Source of the DNA: Prorocentrum cordatum
Taxonomy: Eukaryota; Sar; Dinophyceae; Prorocentrales; Prorocentraceae
Length of the DNA: 27,500 bases
Reading direction: 5' to 3'
Assembly: GCA_963575745.1 (NCBI GenBank)
Contig: CAUYUJ010001692.1
Coordinates: forward strand, 565,001-592,500
Under the pieces are notes generated by a model. The model did no database searches and had not been told where the DNA came from. It saw nothing but the letters and a program-made list of their open reading frames with translations. The stretch's first letter is position 1. Each line of letters starts with the position of its first letter. The position numbers and the translations under genes are program-made. Positions 1-8,712 of this stretch are shown piece by piece.

Positions 1-62
1 TGCGACCGCCGCCATGGCCCCCCTGTCTGCGCCAGGCCGCCACCGCACTTTCACGTCTCACC

Positions 63-380
63 ATGCTGTACTACCTGAGCTGCCTGGCCATGTTACTGTA
101 CATAGGCACCAGGACCTTGTCTTCCGCGTGCCCGTCCTGCACGGGCGCGACCTCCCAGTACCACCTGGGCACGCCCCACACGTGCCGCGTGCGGATCTTC
201 ACGAAGATCTACGTATACTCGGGCACGACGTGTTCCACCTGCGCGCCGAGCTGCGCGCCTACCGAGCCGACCTCCGCGCTCTCCTACCAGGCACCGACGC
301 CAACACAGACGACTCCGTCCAGCACCTGCTCACCTCGGTACGGCCAGGTATCCAGGGGGGGTCGGGCTCCCGACTGCTGA
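63..380 (+). CDS. Small Cys-rich reading frame with hydrophobic N-terminus, unrecognised
   Basis: A 105-residue frame whose first ~20 residues are hydrophobic (MLYYLSCLAMLLYIG), like a signal peptide or membrane anchor. A Cys- and Thr-rich stretch follows, containing the pairs CPSC and CSTCAPSC. The frame stays open upstream to the window edge, so the true start may lie outside. A longer frame (14-442) overlaps it in another phase and I cannot tell which, if either, is used. I do not recognise a family. The region is GC-rich, where long open frames arise easily, so the coding call is weak. The hydrophobic start is the only positive sign. Confidence 0.2.
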   Translation: MLYYLSCLAMLLYIGTRTLSSACPSCTGATSQYHLGTPHTCRVRIFTKIYVYSGTTCSTCAPSCAPTEPTSALSYQAPTPTQTTPSSTCSPRYGQVSRGGRAPDC

Positions 381-438
381 GGGTGACGGTGCTGAGTGCG
401 GTCGGGCTGTTCCCACGCCTGCCGTCGTCGCGCCGTGC

Positions 439-1101
439 GTGACAAGCAGTCGGCCCCCAACCTCCCCCCGAGAGCGCCCCCGCGGCACCGCAGGCACCGC
501 TCTCAACTTCATCGGCATTATCTTGCTGAACTTCGGGTACGGCCTCGGCTCCACCTTCGGCATCGCTCTCGGCACCGTCGGTACGGTCTTGCGTACCATC
601 GGCAAGGGCACCAGGAGCGTCGTCAAGCACATCGTCGACTCCGCCGGCACGGCGGGCCCAGCCCGCCCCACAAGGGCCGTCAAGGTCGGCTACGCGTTCT
701 TCGGCGTCCTCGGCTCCGCCTGCGGCTTCAAGGGCACGGCGGGCCTGGCCCGCCCCAAACGGGCCACCATCTCGGCCGTCGTCATGCTCGTCCTTGCATC
801 GACCTCAGCATCGCCACCAGCACTGCCGACCGCATCGACGCCAGCCTCGACGGGCCTTTCAACATCCTCTGTCCTGACGCCTCGCCCAGGGCCGTTGGCG
901 AGGGTGCTGCCTTCAGGTGCACCTGACGCTAGAGGGGCCGTCCTGTCATGCCATGACCCGTCCGCCTTGCCGACACCAGCGTCTGTGCCTATGGCCCATC
1001 GACGTCAACATCGACGTCAGCATCGTCCTCGGCAGCCTCCACGCCCACGTCCACGACGGACCAAACCCCAGCTCCGCAGACAGCATCGGCGCCAGCTCTG
1101 A
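439..1101 (+). CDS. Gly/Ala-rich reading frame with hydrophobic segment, unrecognised
   Basis: A 220-residue frame. Residues ~22-50 are a Gly-rich hydrophobic stretch (FIGIILLNFGYGLGS and on). Two related basic motifs follow, GTAGPARPTRAVK and GTAGLARPKRATI, about 40 residues apart. The second half is Ser/Thr/Pro/Ala-rich and includes VLTPRPGPLARV, which recurs in the same phase in the next large frame at 2640. By hand count that duplicated block shows 5 synonymous and 7 amino-acid-changing differences, so it gives little evidence of purifying selection. The C-terminus turns Arg/Gln/His-rich, which looks like readthrough of a repeat in the wrong phase. It could be an exon of a larger gene shared with 1125-3056. 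No function is proposed. Confidence 0.25.
   Translation: MTSSRPPTSPRERPRGTAGTALNFIGIILLNFGYGLGSTFGIALGTVGTVLRTIGKGTRSVVKHIVDSAGTAGPARPTRAVKVGYAFFGVLGSACGFKGTAGLARPKRATISAVVMLVLASTSASPPALPTASTPASTGLSTSSVLTPRPGPLARVLPSGAPDARGAVLSCHDPSALPTPASVPMAHRRQHRRQHRPRQPPRPRPRRTKPQLRRQHRRQL
828..975 (+). repeat. Diverged direct duplicate, copy 1 (partner 2597-2744)
   Basis: About 148 bp matching 2597-2744 at a constant offset of 1769 with no gaps seen. Both copies can be read as VLTPRPGPLARV then SCHD in the same phase. They differ at many positions, so this is an old duplication inside the low-complexity region. Confidence 0.75.
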
Positions 1102-1124
1102 CGACGGCACTGCAGTCTGCCTCG

Positions 1125-3056
1125 ATGCCAGCGAGGGGTACGGATTCGGCACCATCCTCGCCCCCTCCCTCACCCCGCCCCGCAGGAGGAGGAGGAGACG
1201 ACGGCGACCACGACGACCTTGACGACGCAGTACCGGCGCCGGCGCCGAGGTCAGCATCGACGCCCCCGCCGACGGCAGAAACGACCACAGTTTCGCCGAC
1301 CCCGACGGCAGCATCGACGGCGGCGAGGACGGCTCCGACGGCAGCACCGCTAGCATCGCTAGCATCGTCAGCTACGATGGCAGCATCGTTAGCACCGCCG
1401 GCTCCGACGTCAGTATCGTTAGCATCGTCGGCTCCGACGGCCGCATCGACGGCAGCGACGACGGCTCCGCCCGCAGTTTCACAGACTCCGACGGCGGCAT
1501 CGATAGCATCGCCGGCTCCGACGGTAGCATCGACGGCAGCGACGCCACCACTGCCAGCGGCGGCTCCGACGTCAGCATCGACGGCAGCGACGCCAGTACT
1601 GCCAGCGACAGCTCCGACGGCCGCAAGAGACGTCAGCACCACAATCAACCACTCCTGCGCTCCCTGTATGGCCACTCGCTCGGCGGCGCCTTCAGGCCCG
1701 CCGAAGCCTGGTGACCTACAGACCTCTCCTCGGCATCATCGTCTCTCAGAGTTGCAGCCAGCTTCGACGCCAGCTCCGACGTCCGTATCGAGGCCAGCAC
1801 CGACGCCAGCCCCTACGACAGCACCGCCAGCGTCAACACCCACGCCTGCGCCTACGCCGGTACCTACGCCAGAGTTGCAGGCCGCATCGACGCCAGCTCC
1901 GACGTCTCCATCGAGACCAGCACCGATGACAGCTCCTACGCCAGCACCGCCAGCGTCAGCACCTACGCCTGCGCCTACGCCCGTACCCACGCCAGAGTTG
2001 CAGCCAGCGTCGACGCCAGCTCCGACGTCTGCATCGAGGCCAGCACCGACGACAGCTCCTGCGACAGCACCGCCAGCGGCAGCACCCACGCCTGCACCTA
2101 CGCCGCTACCCACGGCAGAGTTGCAGCCAGCAGCGAAGCCAGCTCCGACGTCTGCGCCAGGAGGGCCCCGTGGGGTCCAGAACCAGACTTTTGGTCCGAA
2201 ATCCAGAATTTCGGGACCAAGCTCAGGTTATGGCCTTTTCCGTGCAGCTCCTACGCCAGCACAGCCAGCGTCAACACCCACGCCTGCTCCCATGCCGCTA
2301 CCCACGCCAGAGTTGCAGCCAGTACCGACGCCAGCTCCGACGTCTCCGTCGAGGCCAGTACTAACGACAGTTCCTACGACACCACTGCCAGCGGTAGCAC
2401 CCACGCCTGCGCCTACGCCGATACCCACGCCAGAGTTGCAACCAGCCTCGACGCCAGCCCCGACGACGAGATCGACGCCATCAGGCACACCCACGGCTAT
2501 TGGGGCCGCCATGCCACGCCGTATCATGTCCGCCACGTCGACACCTACGCCTGCGCCACGGCCCGCATCGACCCCAACAGCGACGTCAGCACCGACGACC
2601 GCATCGACGCCTGCCTCGACGAGCCCTCAGCCATTCACTGTCCTGACGCCTCGCCCAGGGCCGCTGGCGCGGGTGCCGTCTTCAGGCGCACCCTACGCTA
2701 GTGGGACCGCCATGTCATGTCATGACACGTCTGCCTCGTCGATTTCATCGTCTGCGGCACTGTCTGCATCGACGACAACATCGACGACAGCACGGACGGC
2801 AGCTGTGACGGCCGCATCGGCAGTGCCAGTTTTCGGGCGGCCGCCCACGGCGGCAGCCATGTCAGACTCGCCGGCGGCATCATCGTCTACGTTAACATGC
2901 GTACCACTGAACGTATCAGAGCAAATAGGTGGGACAAAATGCGTTGTACTTTTCAAGAGCGTGTCAGGGCAGTGCTGTGCACAGTACCCCATGGGCACCC
3001 ACTGCGACACCCCGTGGGGCAACAACTACAGACCAGCGAAACAGCCTCACAAGTAA
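1125..3056 (+). CDS. Pro/Ala/Thr-rich repeat protein frame, mucin- or stalk-like
   Basis: A 643-residue frame made almost wholly of Pro, Ala, Thr and Ser. Residues 1-200 are Ala/Ser/Thr repeats. Residues ~205-450 hold six or seven copies of a 41-residue unit (core PTPELQPASTPAPTS) encoded by a 123-bp tandem repeat. The C-terminal part contains the duplicated VLTPRPGPLARV block and then runs into the 57-bp repeat at 2927. Such composition fits an O-glycosylated extracellular or wall protein, but a minisatellite whose period is divisible by three would also give an open frame. The next large frame starts at 2897 in a different phase and continues similar repeats, so a frameshift, an intron or two exons may link them. 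I do not recognise a family. Confidence 0.35.
   Translation: MPARGTDSAPSSPPPSPRPAGGGGDDGDHDDLDDAVPAPAPRSASTPPPTAETTTVSPTPTAASTAARTAPTAAPLASLASSATMAASLAPPAPTSVSLASSAPTAASTAATTAPPAVSQTPTAASIASPAPTVASTAATPPLPAAAPTSASTAATPVLPATAPTAARDVSTTINHSCAPCMATRSAAPSGPPKPGDLQTSPRHHRLSELQPASTPAPTSVSRPAPTPAPTTAPPASTPTPAPTPVPTPELQAASTPAPTSPSRPAPMTAPTPAPPASAPTPAPTPVPTPELQPASTPAPTSASRPAPTTAPATAPPAAAPTPAPTPLPTAELQPAAKPAPTSAPGGPRGVQNQTFGPKSRISGPSSGYGLFRAAPTPAQPASTPTPAPMPLPTPELQPVPTPAPTSPSRPVLTTVPTTPLPAVAPTPAPTPIPTPELQPASTPAPTTRSTPSGTPTAIGAAMPRRIMSATSTPTPAPRPASTPTATSAPTTASTPASTSPQPFTVLTPRPGPLARVPSSGAPYASGTAMSCHDTSASSISSSAALSASTTTSTTARTAAVTAASAVPVFGRPPTAAAMSDSPAASSSTLTCVPLNVSEQIGGTKCVVLFKSVSGQCCAQYPMGTHCDTPWGNNYRPAKQPHK
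1740..2485 (+). repeat. 123-bp (41-codon) tandem minisatellite
   Basis: The marker GTTGCAG/GTTGCAA recurs at 1751, 1874, 1997, 2120, 2312 and 2435. The steps are 123, 123, 123, 192 and 123 bp. All steps are multiples of three, so the Pro/Ala/Thr frame is kept. The long step carries a 69-bp insertion of unrelated sequence. Confidence 0.93.
2191..2220. repeat. Small hairpin in the 69-bp interruption of the minisatellite
   Basis: TTGGTCCGAAAT is followed four bases later by AATTTCGGGACCAA, which is its reverse complement apart from one bulged base. It lies within the extra 69 bp that interrupts the otherwise regular 123-bp array, so it may be the core of a small insertion. Confidence 0.6.
2597..2744 (+). 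repeat. Diverged direct duplicate, copy 2 (partner 828-975)
   Basis: Matches 828-975 at a constant offset of 1769, with scattered substitutions and no indels seen. The reading phase of the Pro/Ala-rich frame is the same in both copies. Confidence 0.75.
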
Positions 3057-5332
3057 CACCTACGCCCACGACTACGGCGCCACCAACACCAGACCCGCAC
3101 GCAGCTCCGACACCAGCGACAGCGCCGGCCCCGAGTGCAGCCGAGGCGGCAGCACCAATGACAGCAGCTCCGACGCCAGCATCGGCAGTGTCAGCATCCA
3201 CGCCTGCCCCCTGGACGGCGACGTCAGAACCGAAGGCAGCACCGACGTCCCTGTCGACGCCCGCACCGACGCCAGCACTGACGACAGCTCTGACACCAGC
3301 ACCTCCAGCGCCAGCGGCCGCCCCCACCACGCCGGCACCAAAGCCAGAGTCACAGGCAGCAGCGACGTCAGACCCGACACCCACCCCGACGTCAACAGTG
3401 AGGCCAGCACCGACGACAGCTCCGACGCCAGCACCGCCAGCGTCACCACCCACGCCTGCGCCTACGCCGATATCCACGCCAGGGTTTCAGCCAGCATCTA
3501 CGCCAACTCCGCCGTCTGCATCGACGCTCGCACCCATGGCAGCACCGTCTATAGCTTCGACACCATCACTGCCAGCGGCAGCACCCACGCCCACGCCTAC
3601 GCGGGCACCAACGTTGACACCAGCACTAACGCCGGCACCGAGCGCAGCCGAGACGCCATCGCCGACGACAACTCTCACGCCAACCCTGCCAGATTCAGCG
3701 CGCCCTGAGTCGTCCGCGGCGGCACCAAAGGTGGCACCCACGTCGGCCTACACGGCAGCGTTCGTGGAGCGTGTGTGGTTGGAGGTCATCGAGTGGTACA
3801 ACGTGGTGTCACCGTCCACGTGGGCCACCCTGTGCGCCACGTACGTCATGTACTACTTCTTCATCGGCTTCCGCGACGAGTGGCGGCGACGGAGCGCAGC
3901 TACAGCGCGGCGGCGACGCCGACAGCGCGGCGGCGACGTCGACCGCAGACGCCCTCTAGGCCACCAGACGGCCGCCCAGGGCCGCCCTGGCATCAGCCCC
4001 CACACTGCCTCGAGCCTCGAGCCGACCTCCCTGCCAAAACCTGGTAGCACGCCAGCGGGGGCGGCTTCAGCCCCCCCGCATGGCACCACGCCTGCCATTC
4101 CTGTCATCGGCCCCCACACTGCCTCAAGCCTCGAGTCGACCCCCCCGCCAAAACCTGGTAGCACGCCAGCGGGGGCGGCTTCAGCCCCCCCGCATGGCAC
4201 CACGCCTGCCATTCCTGTCATCGGTCCCCACGCTGCCTCGAGCCCTGGGGTGACCTCCCCGCCACAACCTGGTAGCACGGCAGCGGGGCCAGCCTCGGCC
4301 GTCTCGCATGCTCACACGCCTGCCCTGGGTCCTGGCTCCCTCGCAACCTCGCGTGTTAGCACCAGCACTGCCAGCACTAGCACTGTGACTGTACGGGAGC
4401 ACTTCGAGCGCTTCCTCGGACCGCAACCAGCCACCATCGGTCACCTCCGAGCCGTAAACTGCCGTTTGGCCGCTTGGATCCCACCACGGCTCCACGCGGG
4501 CACAGCGGTCATCGTCCAGGGCCAAGTCCACAACCCCATCAACGGCCTCCGAGGTATCGTACGGGGGCAGTCCAGCGAGCACCCCGGCCACTGGACCGTC
4601 ACGCTGTCGTCTGGGGACACCGCCCACCTGAGCTGCTCCAGTCTGACCGTCCCTGCACCTGCGCTCCGCGCCGAGATGCCGTCCCCCAGTACGGGCGCAC
4701 AGACCAAGGCCCAAACTCAGGGACCCCAGCCCGGCCCAGCAGTGGACCCACGCCACCGTACCTCAGCAGCACAGCGCCCTGACGTCACGGCAGCAGTACC
4801 CTGCAGGCCACCTGCGCTGACCGTCCCACCAGGCAGCCGCGCCCAGACTGAACGCACAGCTGACTGGGAAGTCGGACTCCGAGACGTCGCGAAGATGCTG
4901 TCGCACCTGAAGGAGCAGGACCTGCTCCAACGACTGGAGGCTGAGGAGCGCTCCGACAGGAGGAGGCTGAGGAGTCTGAGGGCCAAACGCAAGGCCGCAG
5001 CAGCCGCCGAGGGGGGCGGCGGGGACGCCGCGCAGGCCCAGGAGGAGCCACCCTATCAGTATGCTCCGGCTCCTGCGCTCCGCCGGGCCAAGCGGATCCT
5101 CTTGTCATGGGTGTTGGCCGCGTACCTGCCGCCTCTTGTGGCGGTCCCCGACCGCCGCCCTGCTAGGCACACCCACTGGTTCCGCGAAGCTGGGCCACAG
5201 TACGACGGACCGAGAAAGGCCGACGCGCAGCCGACTGCCCACCGATGCATCGAGCTCCGCCTATGGAGTCTGAGAGCTCCTGGCCCCCGCCCGACTCTGG
5301 CCCGCAGTTCGGACATGCTCCTAACCTTGTAG
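2897..5332 (+). CDS. Pro/Ala/Thr-rich protein with membrane helix, SH3-like patch and coiled helix, unrecognised
   Basis: An 811-residue frame. The first 40 residues overlap the 57-bp repeat and the end of the previous frame and may not be real. Residues ~45-285 are a Pro/Thr/Ala stalk. Residues ~289-325 carry a Trp/Tyr-rich segment with a possible membrane helix (WATLCATYVMYYFFIGF) followed by Arg-rich sequence. Residues ~366-480 are three 38-residue repeats. Residues ~530-585 have the pattern GTAVIVQGQ, PINGLRGIVRG, GHWTVTL, which resembles small SH3-like or KOW-like barrels. Residues ~657-708 form a charged helix with coiled-coil character, and ~733-750 are hydrophobic. The non-repetitive second half looks more like real protein than the frames before it. 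No function is proposed. It ends with TAG just before a copy of the 57-bp repeat. Confidence 0.42.
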   Translation: MRTTERIRANRWDKMRCTFQERVRAVLCTVPHGHPLRHPVGQQLQTSETASQVTPTPTTTAPPTPDPHAAPTPATAPAPSAAEAAAPMTAAPTPASAVSASTPAPWTATSEPKAAPTSLSTPAPTPALTTALTPAPPAPAAAPTTPAPKPESQAAATSDPTPTPTSTVRPAPTTAPTPAPPASPPTPAPTPISTPGFQPASTPTPPSASTLAPMAAPSIASTPSLPAAAPTPTPTRAPTLTPALTPAPSAAETPSPTTTLTPTLPDSARPESSAAAPKVAPTSAYTAAFVERVWLEVIEWYNVVSPSTWATLCATYVMYYFFIGFRDEWRRRSAATARRRRRQRGGDVDRRRPLGHQTAAQGRPGISPHTASSLEPTSLPKPGSTPAGAASAPPHGTTPAIPVIGPHTASSLESTPPPKPGSTPAGAASAPPHGTTPAIPVIGPHAASSPGVTSPPQPGSTAAGPASAVSHAHTPALGPGSLATSRVSTSTASTSTVTVREHFERFLGPQPATIGHLRAVNCRLAAWIPPRLHAGTAVIVQGQVHNPINGLRGIVRGQSSEHPGHWTVTLSSGDTAHLSCSSLTVPAPALRAEMPSPSTGAQTKAQTQGPQPGPAVDPRHRTSAAQRPDVTAAVPCRPPALTVPPGSRAQTERTADWEVGLRDVAKMLSHLKEQDLLQRLEAEERSDRRRLRSLRAKRKAAAAAEGGGGDAAQAQEEPPYQYAPAPALRRAKRILLSWVLAAYLPPLVAVPDRRPARHTHWFREAGPQYDGPRKADAQPTAHRCIELRLWSLRAPGPRPTLARSSDMLLTL
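2927..2983 (+). repeat. 57-bp perfect direct repeat, copy 1
   Basis: Identical base for base to 5409-5465, offset 2482. A further ~12 bases upstream match with two differences (TCAGAGC then AA then AGGTGGG). Perfect identity contrasts with the diverged repeats around it. Confidence 0.95.
3995..4336 (+). repeat. 114-bp (38-codon) tandem repeat, three units
   Basis: Units start at 3995, 4109 and 4223. Units 1 and 2 are nearly identical; unit 3 has drifted. Each encodes a unit beginning GPHTASSLE (SPHTASSLE in the first) with core PKPGSTPAGAASAPPHG. The period is divisible by three, so the surrounding frame is preserved. Confidence 0.93.
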
Positions 5333-5408
5333 TTCCTCCTCCCTGAATGTGGTGACGTTTACCCGGCCGGCCACCTTCGATATCTACAGCTAGGTTTTCA
5401 GAGCTAAC

Positions 5409-5465
5409 AGGTGGGACAAAATGCGTTGTACTTTTCAAGAGCGTGTCAGGGCAGTGCTGTGCACA
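5409..5465 (+). repeat. 57-bp perfect direct repeat, copy 2
   Basis: Identical to 2927-2983. It is preceded by TTTTCAGAGCTAACAGG, a pyrimidine stretch with AG that would pass as a splice acceptor, though no transcript evidence exists here. It lies ~75 bp after the stop of the 811-residue frame. Confidence 0.95.
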
Positions 5466-6435
5466 TTGCGCTGTTTACAGATCCCTAGGCTCTTTCGCAT
5501 TCACAGCAGTAGCATGAGCAGAGAGAGCACTGATACTGATTTCCTTCTTCAGTTTCTTACGTGGTCCGACGCTTTTGAAGAACGCTGGGGCTTCTCATTC
5601 ACTTTGCCCTCATCCTGACCAGCGTGGTACGGCCTCGCCCTTGCCGCATGTGCGCGTCCTGCCTTGCTCACCCGGGCGCTGTTCCCTGGTGTGCCGTACC
5701 TGCTGGCGGGGGTGGCGGCTTCAGCCCCGCCCCACGCACCCGAGCCATCACGCCATGTCATGTTCGCCATGTCGTAGCGGGTGCATCCGCTGTGAGGGCC
5801 TCCTCTGCACCCTTGCACTGTCTCTGCCTGTGCGCATGCTGGGCCATTCGGCTCCCAGCATGTGCACCTTTTCCTCAGCGCGTCTGGCGCCCCTCTGCCG
5901 TCCGCCGCCTGGCCGCGGACTCTGTCACTTTCGAGGTCCGCCAATGGGGGCTAAAGGTTAGCTGGCAGCGGCTGGTGCCGCTGTGCTGTCGGCTAGCTTT
6001 TGCCGCTCCTGTTGGGGTTCTCGGCCTGTGCGCACTGTGCTGGGCCATACGGCTCCCAGCTGGTGCACCTTTTCTCTTTTCGCCAGCCCGTGCGCCCGCG
6101 AGGCACCGCGTCCACGGGGCCTGGGCGCGGGGGCGGGGGGTGCCCCGTCTCTGCGCGCCGCGCAGCGGCCAAGCGCCCAACCGGCGGTCCGCCAAGCCGC
6201 CTTAGCCACGTTCTTCACGTCGCCACTTGCGTTGGGGCCTTCTTCTTCACGCGGTCTGACAGGTGAGATCTTCACAGTCTGTCCGCCGTCTTTTTGCTTC
6301 AGACGCATGCGCCGGGGGAGGGGGCCTGTCGCCCGCCCTCGTATCTTAAGGCTGCACCGCCGCTAATAGTGTTTTGCGGGTTGTCGCACCGCAGTGCGCC
6401 TCGCGGACGGACCCTGGTCCGCCTACTTGTCCGAT
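5466..6435. other. GC-rich region without a supportable gene; contains a ~46-bp duplicate
   Basis: No frame here has recognisable protein features. 5827-5872 and 6025-6073 are near copies of each other, both running CCTGTGCGCA to GTGCACCTTTT through GGCTCCCAGC. Spacing is ~198 bp. The rest shows nothing I can name. Confidence 0.6.
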
Positions 6436-6489
6436 CTCTCTCTCTCTCTCTCTCTCTGTGTCTCTGTGTCTCTGTCTCTGTCTCTGTGT

Positions 6490-6558
<69 letters not shown>
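6436..6558. repeat. CT/TG microsatellite followed by a pure 68-base poly-T
   Basis: A CT run merges into TGTCTC repeats, then T runs from 6491 to 6558 without interruption. Read on the minus strand it is a long poly-A followed by AG repeats, as might be left by the tail of an inserted retroposon. Confidence 0.95.
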
Positions 6559-7932
6559 CTTTTTTCCTCTCTCTTTCTTGTTTTCCTGCGACCTCCCCGC
6601 CGGCCTGTCGAGCAGGCTTCGGTGGCGCCGTAGGAGACGGGCTTTTTCCCACCTTGGATGCATCTTTTTATTTCGATGTGATTTGGTGAAGATAACTGCG
6701 CTGCAGAGTTCCGATAGAGAAACAACCGACAGTATTTTCAAGAGGATTGGAATTTTATATATTATCGTGGACCTAGCTTGAGTAGCAGACCGACTTCAAA
6801 CCTTTAGATGCAATTTACATACGCGCTTGATGATTTTGAATAGGTTTTCAGTGTTGTAGATTCTCTAGATTTCGAGTTAAGTACAACAGTTGACAACGTC
6901 TGTCAAAGACTCGAACCAGTCGATCCCGCTTGTGTGCTTTTTGGCAGTCAAAGATACCCGATCGAGCTGAGATCAAGACGGCGAGTGGAAATAATATCGA
7001 ATATCTTGAGAAAAACTGGTAGAACTCAAAGGAATCGTTGAATTTCGAGAAGAAAATTTTCAACCGACCAGAAGTCACCAAAAGGTCAGTCGATATTTTT
7101 CTTGCCAACTATTGATTCAGGTCGCTCTCTCCTTGCGAGTCGTGCGCGGCCCTCTCCGCGTCGTTTTAGACGGCAAGGCTTTCGTTCCGAATTTGGTTTC
7201 ATCCGCAGTTTGAGCTGCAGGTGTCGCGGCCCAGCAGGAGTTTTGCTCCCATTTTTTGGAGGTGCCTTACCCCTGAGTTTTCGAGCCGAGCCAGAATTTT
7301 CGAGCCGCCTCGCCAGGCCTTTTTTGTCAGGCAGGTCGGTTTTTCGACCCTCGTTAGGCCGTTCCACAGTGCTTCTGTCTCTTTCGCTCTTCGTCCTCTT
7401 TTTATCGCGTGTTTTGCATGAATTGTTTGGGCGTCCGAGCCATCCAATGGTTTTTTTTACTGGAGCCGGCGGTAAACCGTCAACCAGGTTACCGCCGGGG
7501 CCCTCGTAGAGCTCTTTTCTCACACGGCGCTCCTCGGTAAGCATGAAGGAAGCGTCTAAAGCAAGACCTGAGAAACTGGAAAAATCACGTTTTTCTGTTT
7601 TTATCCAACGTCGGTTCCGCCAAGTGTTTTGATAGTAATACTGCAGCTACGGACCTGAAAATTTTACTGGCAGACGCGTCATAACCCACTACAGGTGCGA
7701 AAAATCTGCTATCTCAAAATGAATTGCCAAATATCCTTCAATTTTTCGCAAAAGCACCCGAAAGTTATCACTTTGTCCTTTCTGGCAGGGTCGGCCAAAT
7801 AGCTCCATCCCGCGCCGGAATTCCTCTAGCTCATCGATGCCGAAGAGCTCTACGAGGTATTTTCAGATGATCTCTTGACATCAGTTTTTTTGAGTGCACA
7901 TCATGGCGAATTATTTGCTCGATTCTCTCTCT

Positions 7933-7935
<3 letters not shown>
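6559..7935. other. AT-richer spacer, no supportable gene
   Basis: Frames here are short and of unremarkable composition. I found no protein motif, tRNA fold or tandem repeat. A sequence near 6910 resembling a T-arm on the minus strand fails on stem pairing. Confidence 0.5.
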
Positions 7936-7969
<34 letters not shown>

Positions 7970-8052
7970 TTTTTTTGTTTTTTGTTTTTTGTTTTTTTTT
8001 GTTTTTTTCTTTTGTTTTTGTTTTTTGTTTTTTTTTTCCCCCTCTTTTTTTT
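7923..8052. repeat. CT then poly-T/TG-interrupted tract
   Basis: A short CT run leads to ~33 uninterrupted T, then T-rich sequence broken by single G or C up to ~8052. It has the same architecture (CT run followed by poly-T on the plus strand) as 6436-6558. Confidence 0.95.
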
Positions 8053-8712
8053 TCTCACATTTCTCACATTGTTTGTTAATCGGAGACTTGGCTGAACGTT
8101 TCTGTGCCGTATCCGTGTCTGCATGGTTATACGTTGATTGCTAACGACAGTGCGCACCAAACCTTTGGGGTAATAGTTTATGTTGTTGATCATTTTTGTC
8201 CCGCGTGTTGCCGACTTTTACCGCCGGCCGCGATGCGGAGGAATTGCTTCTATTAATGTCTTTCGTTCGCAATGAGACCGTCTTCAGCATCGAAGCATAG
8301 GCGCAATTTTTGTTGGTGATTCTAATGTTCATTATGTGCCTTGGTTGATTCGTAGCCATTCTACAACCCCCGAAGGATACAATTGAAGACATGTGCGCCG
8401 AGGTTTGTGACAGCGGGTACGCCGCCCCATTCGGGGGGGTTGTCTTTTTCTTGTCTCGTGGAAGTGAGAAGAAAAATTGCTGATCATTGCGCTTTGTCCA
8501 TCTGTAGTTCCCCCTCTCTTTCGAGCGCTTCCCGCGGAAGATTTGAAGTTTTAGTGGGCCAATTGGGCAATTGAAAGCAGGGCTACCCGATTGGCTGTGG
8601 ATTGGACATTGCAATCCGGATGTTTCCGCCAGGTTTTAAATGACATAATTCTTGACTATATGAGTGAATCGATTCTTTTTTTTCTTGCTGTCGTCGCTCT
8701 TCCCACCCTTGG
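8053..8712. other. Spacer, nothing recognised
   Basis: A 157-codon minus frame (8141-8614) crosses this stretch but has no recognisable motif and ordinary composition. The 5' end of the LINE that follows could extend into this stretch, but I cannot see homology. Confidence 0.45.

Noticed and set aside
3763-3900. Viral or retroviral envelope-like membrane segment in the Pro-rich frame
   Set aside because: A single hydrophobic helix with Arg-rich tail is not diagnostic, and no other envelope feature or polymerase lies nearby.
6294-6781. Poly-Phe and poly-Lys frames over the T tract
   Set aside because: Pure product of the homopolymer and the CT repeat.
6890-6960. tRNA-like T-arm on the minus strand (GGTTCGAGTC)
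   Set aside because: The flanking bases do not pair as a T-stem, and no acceptor or anticodon stem could be placed.
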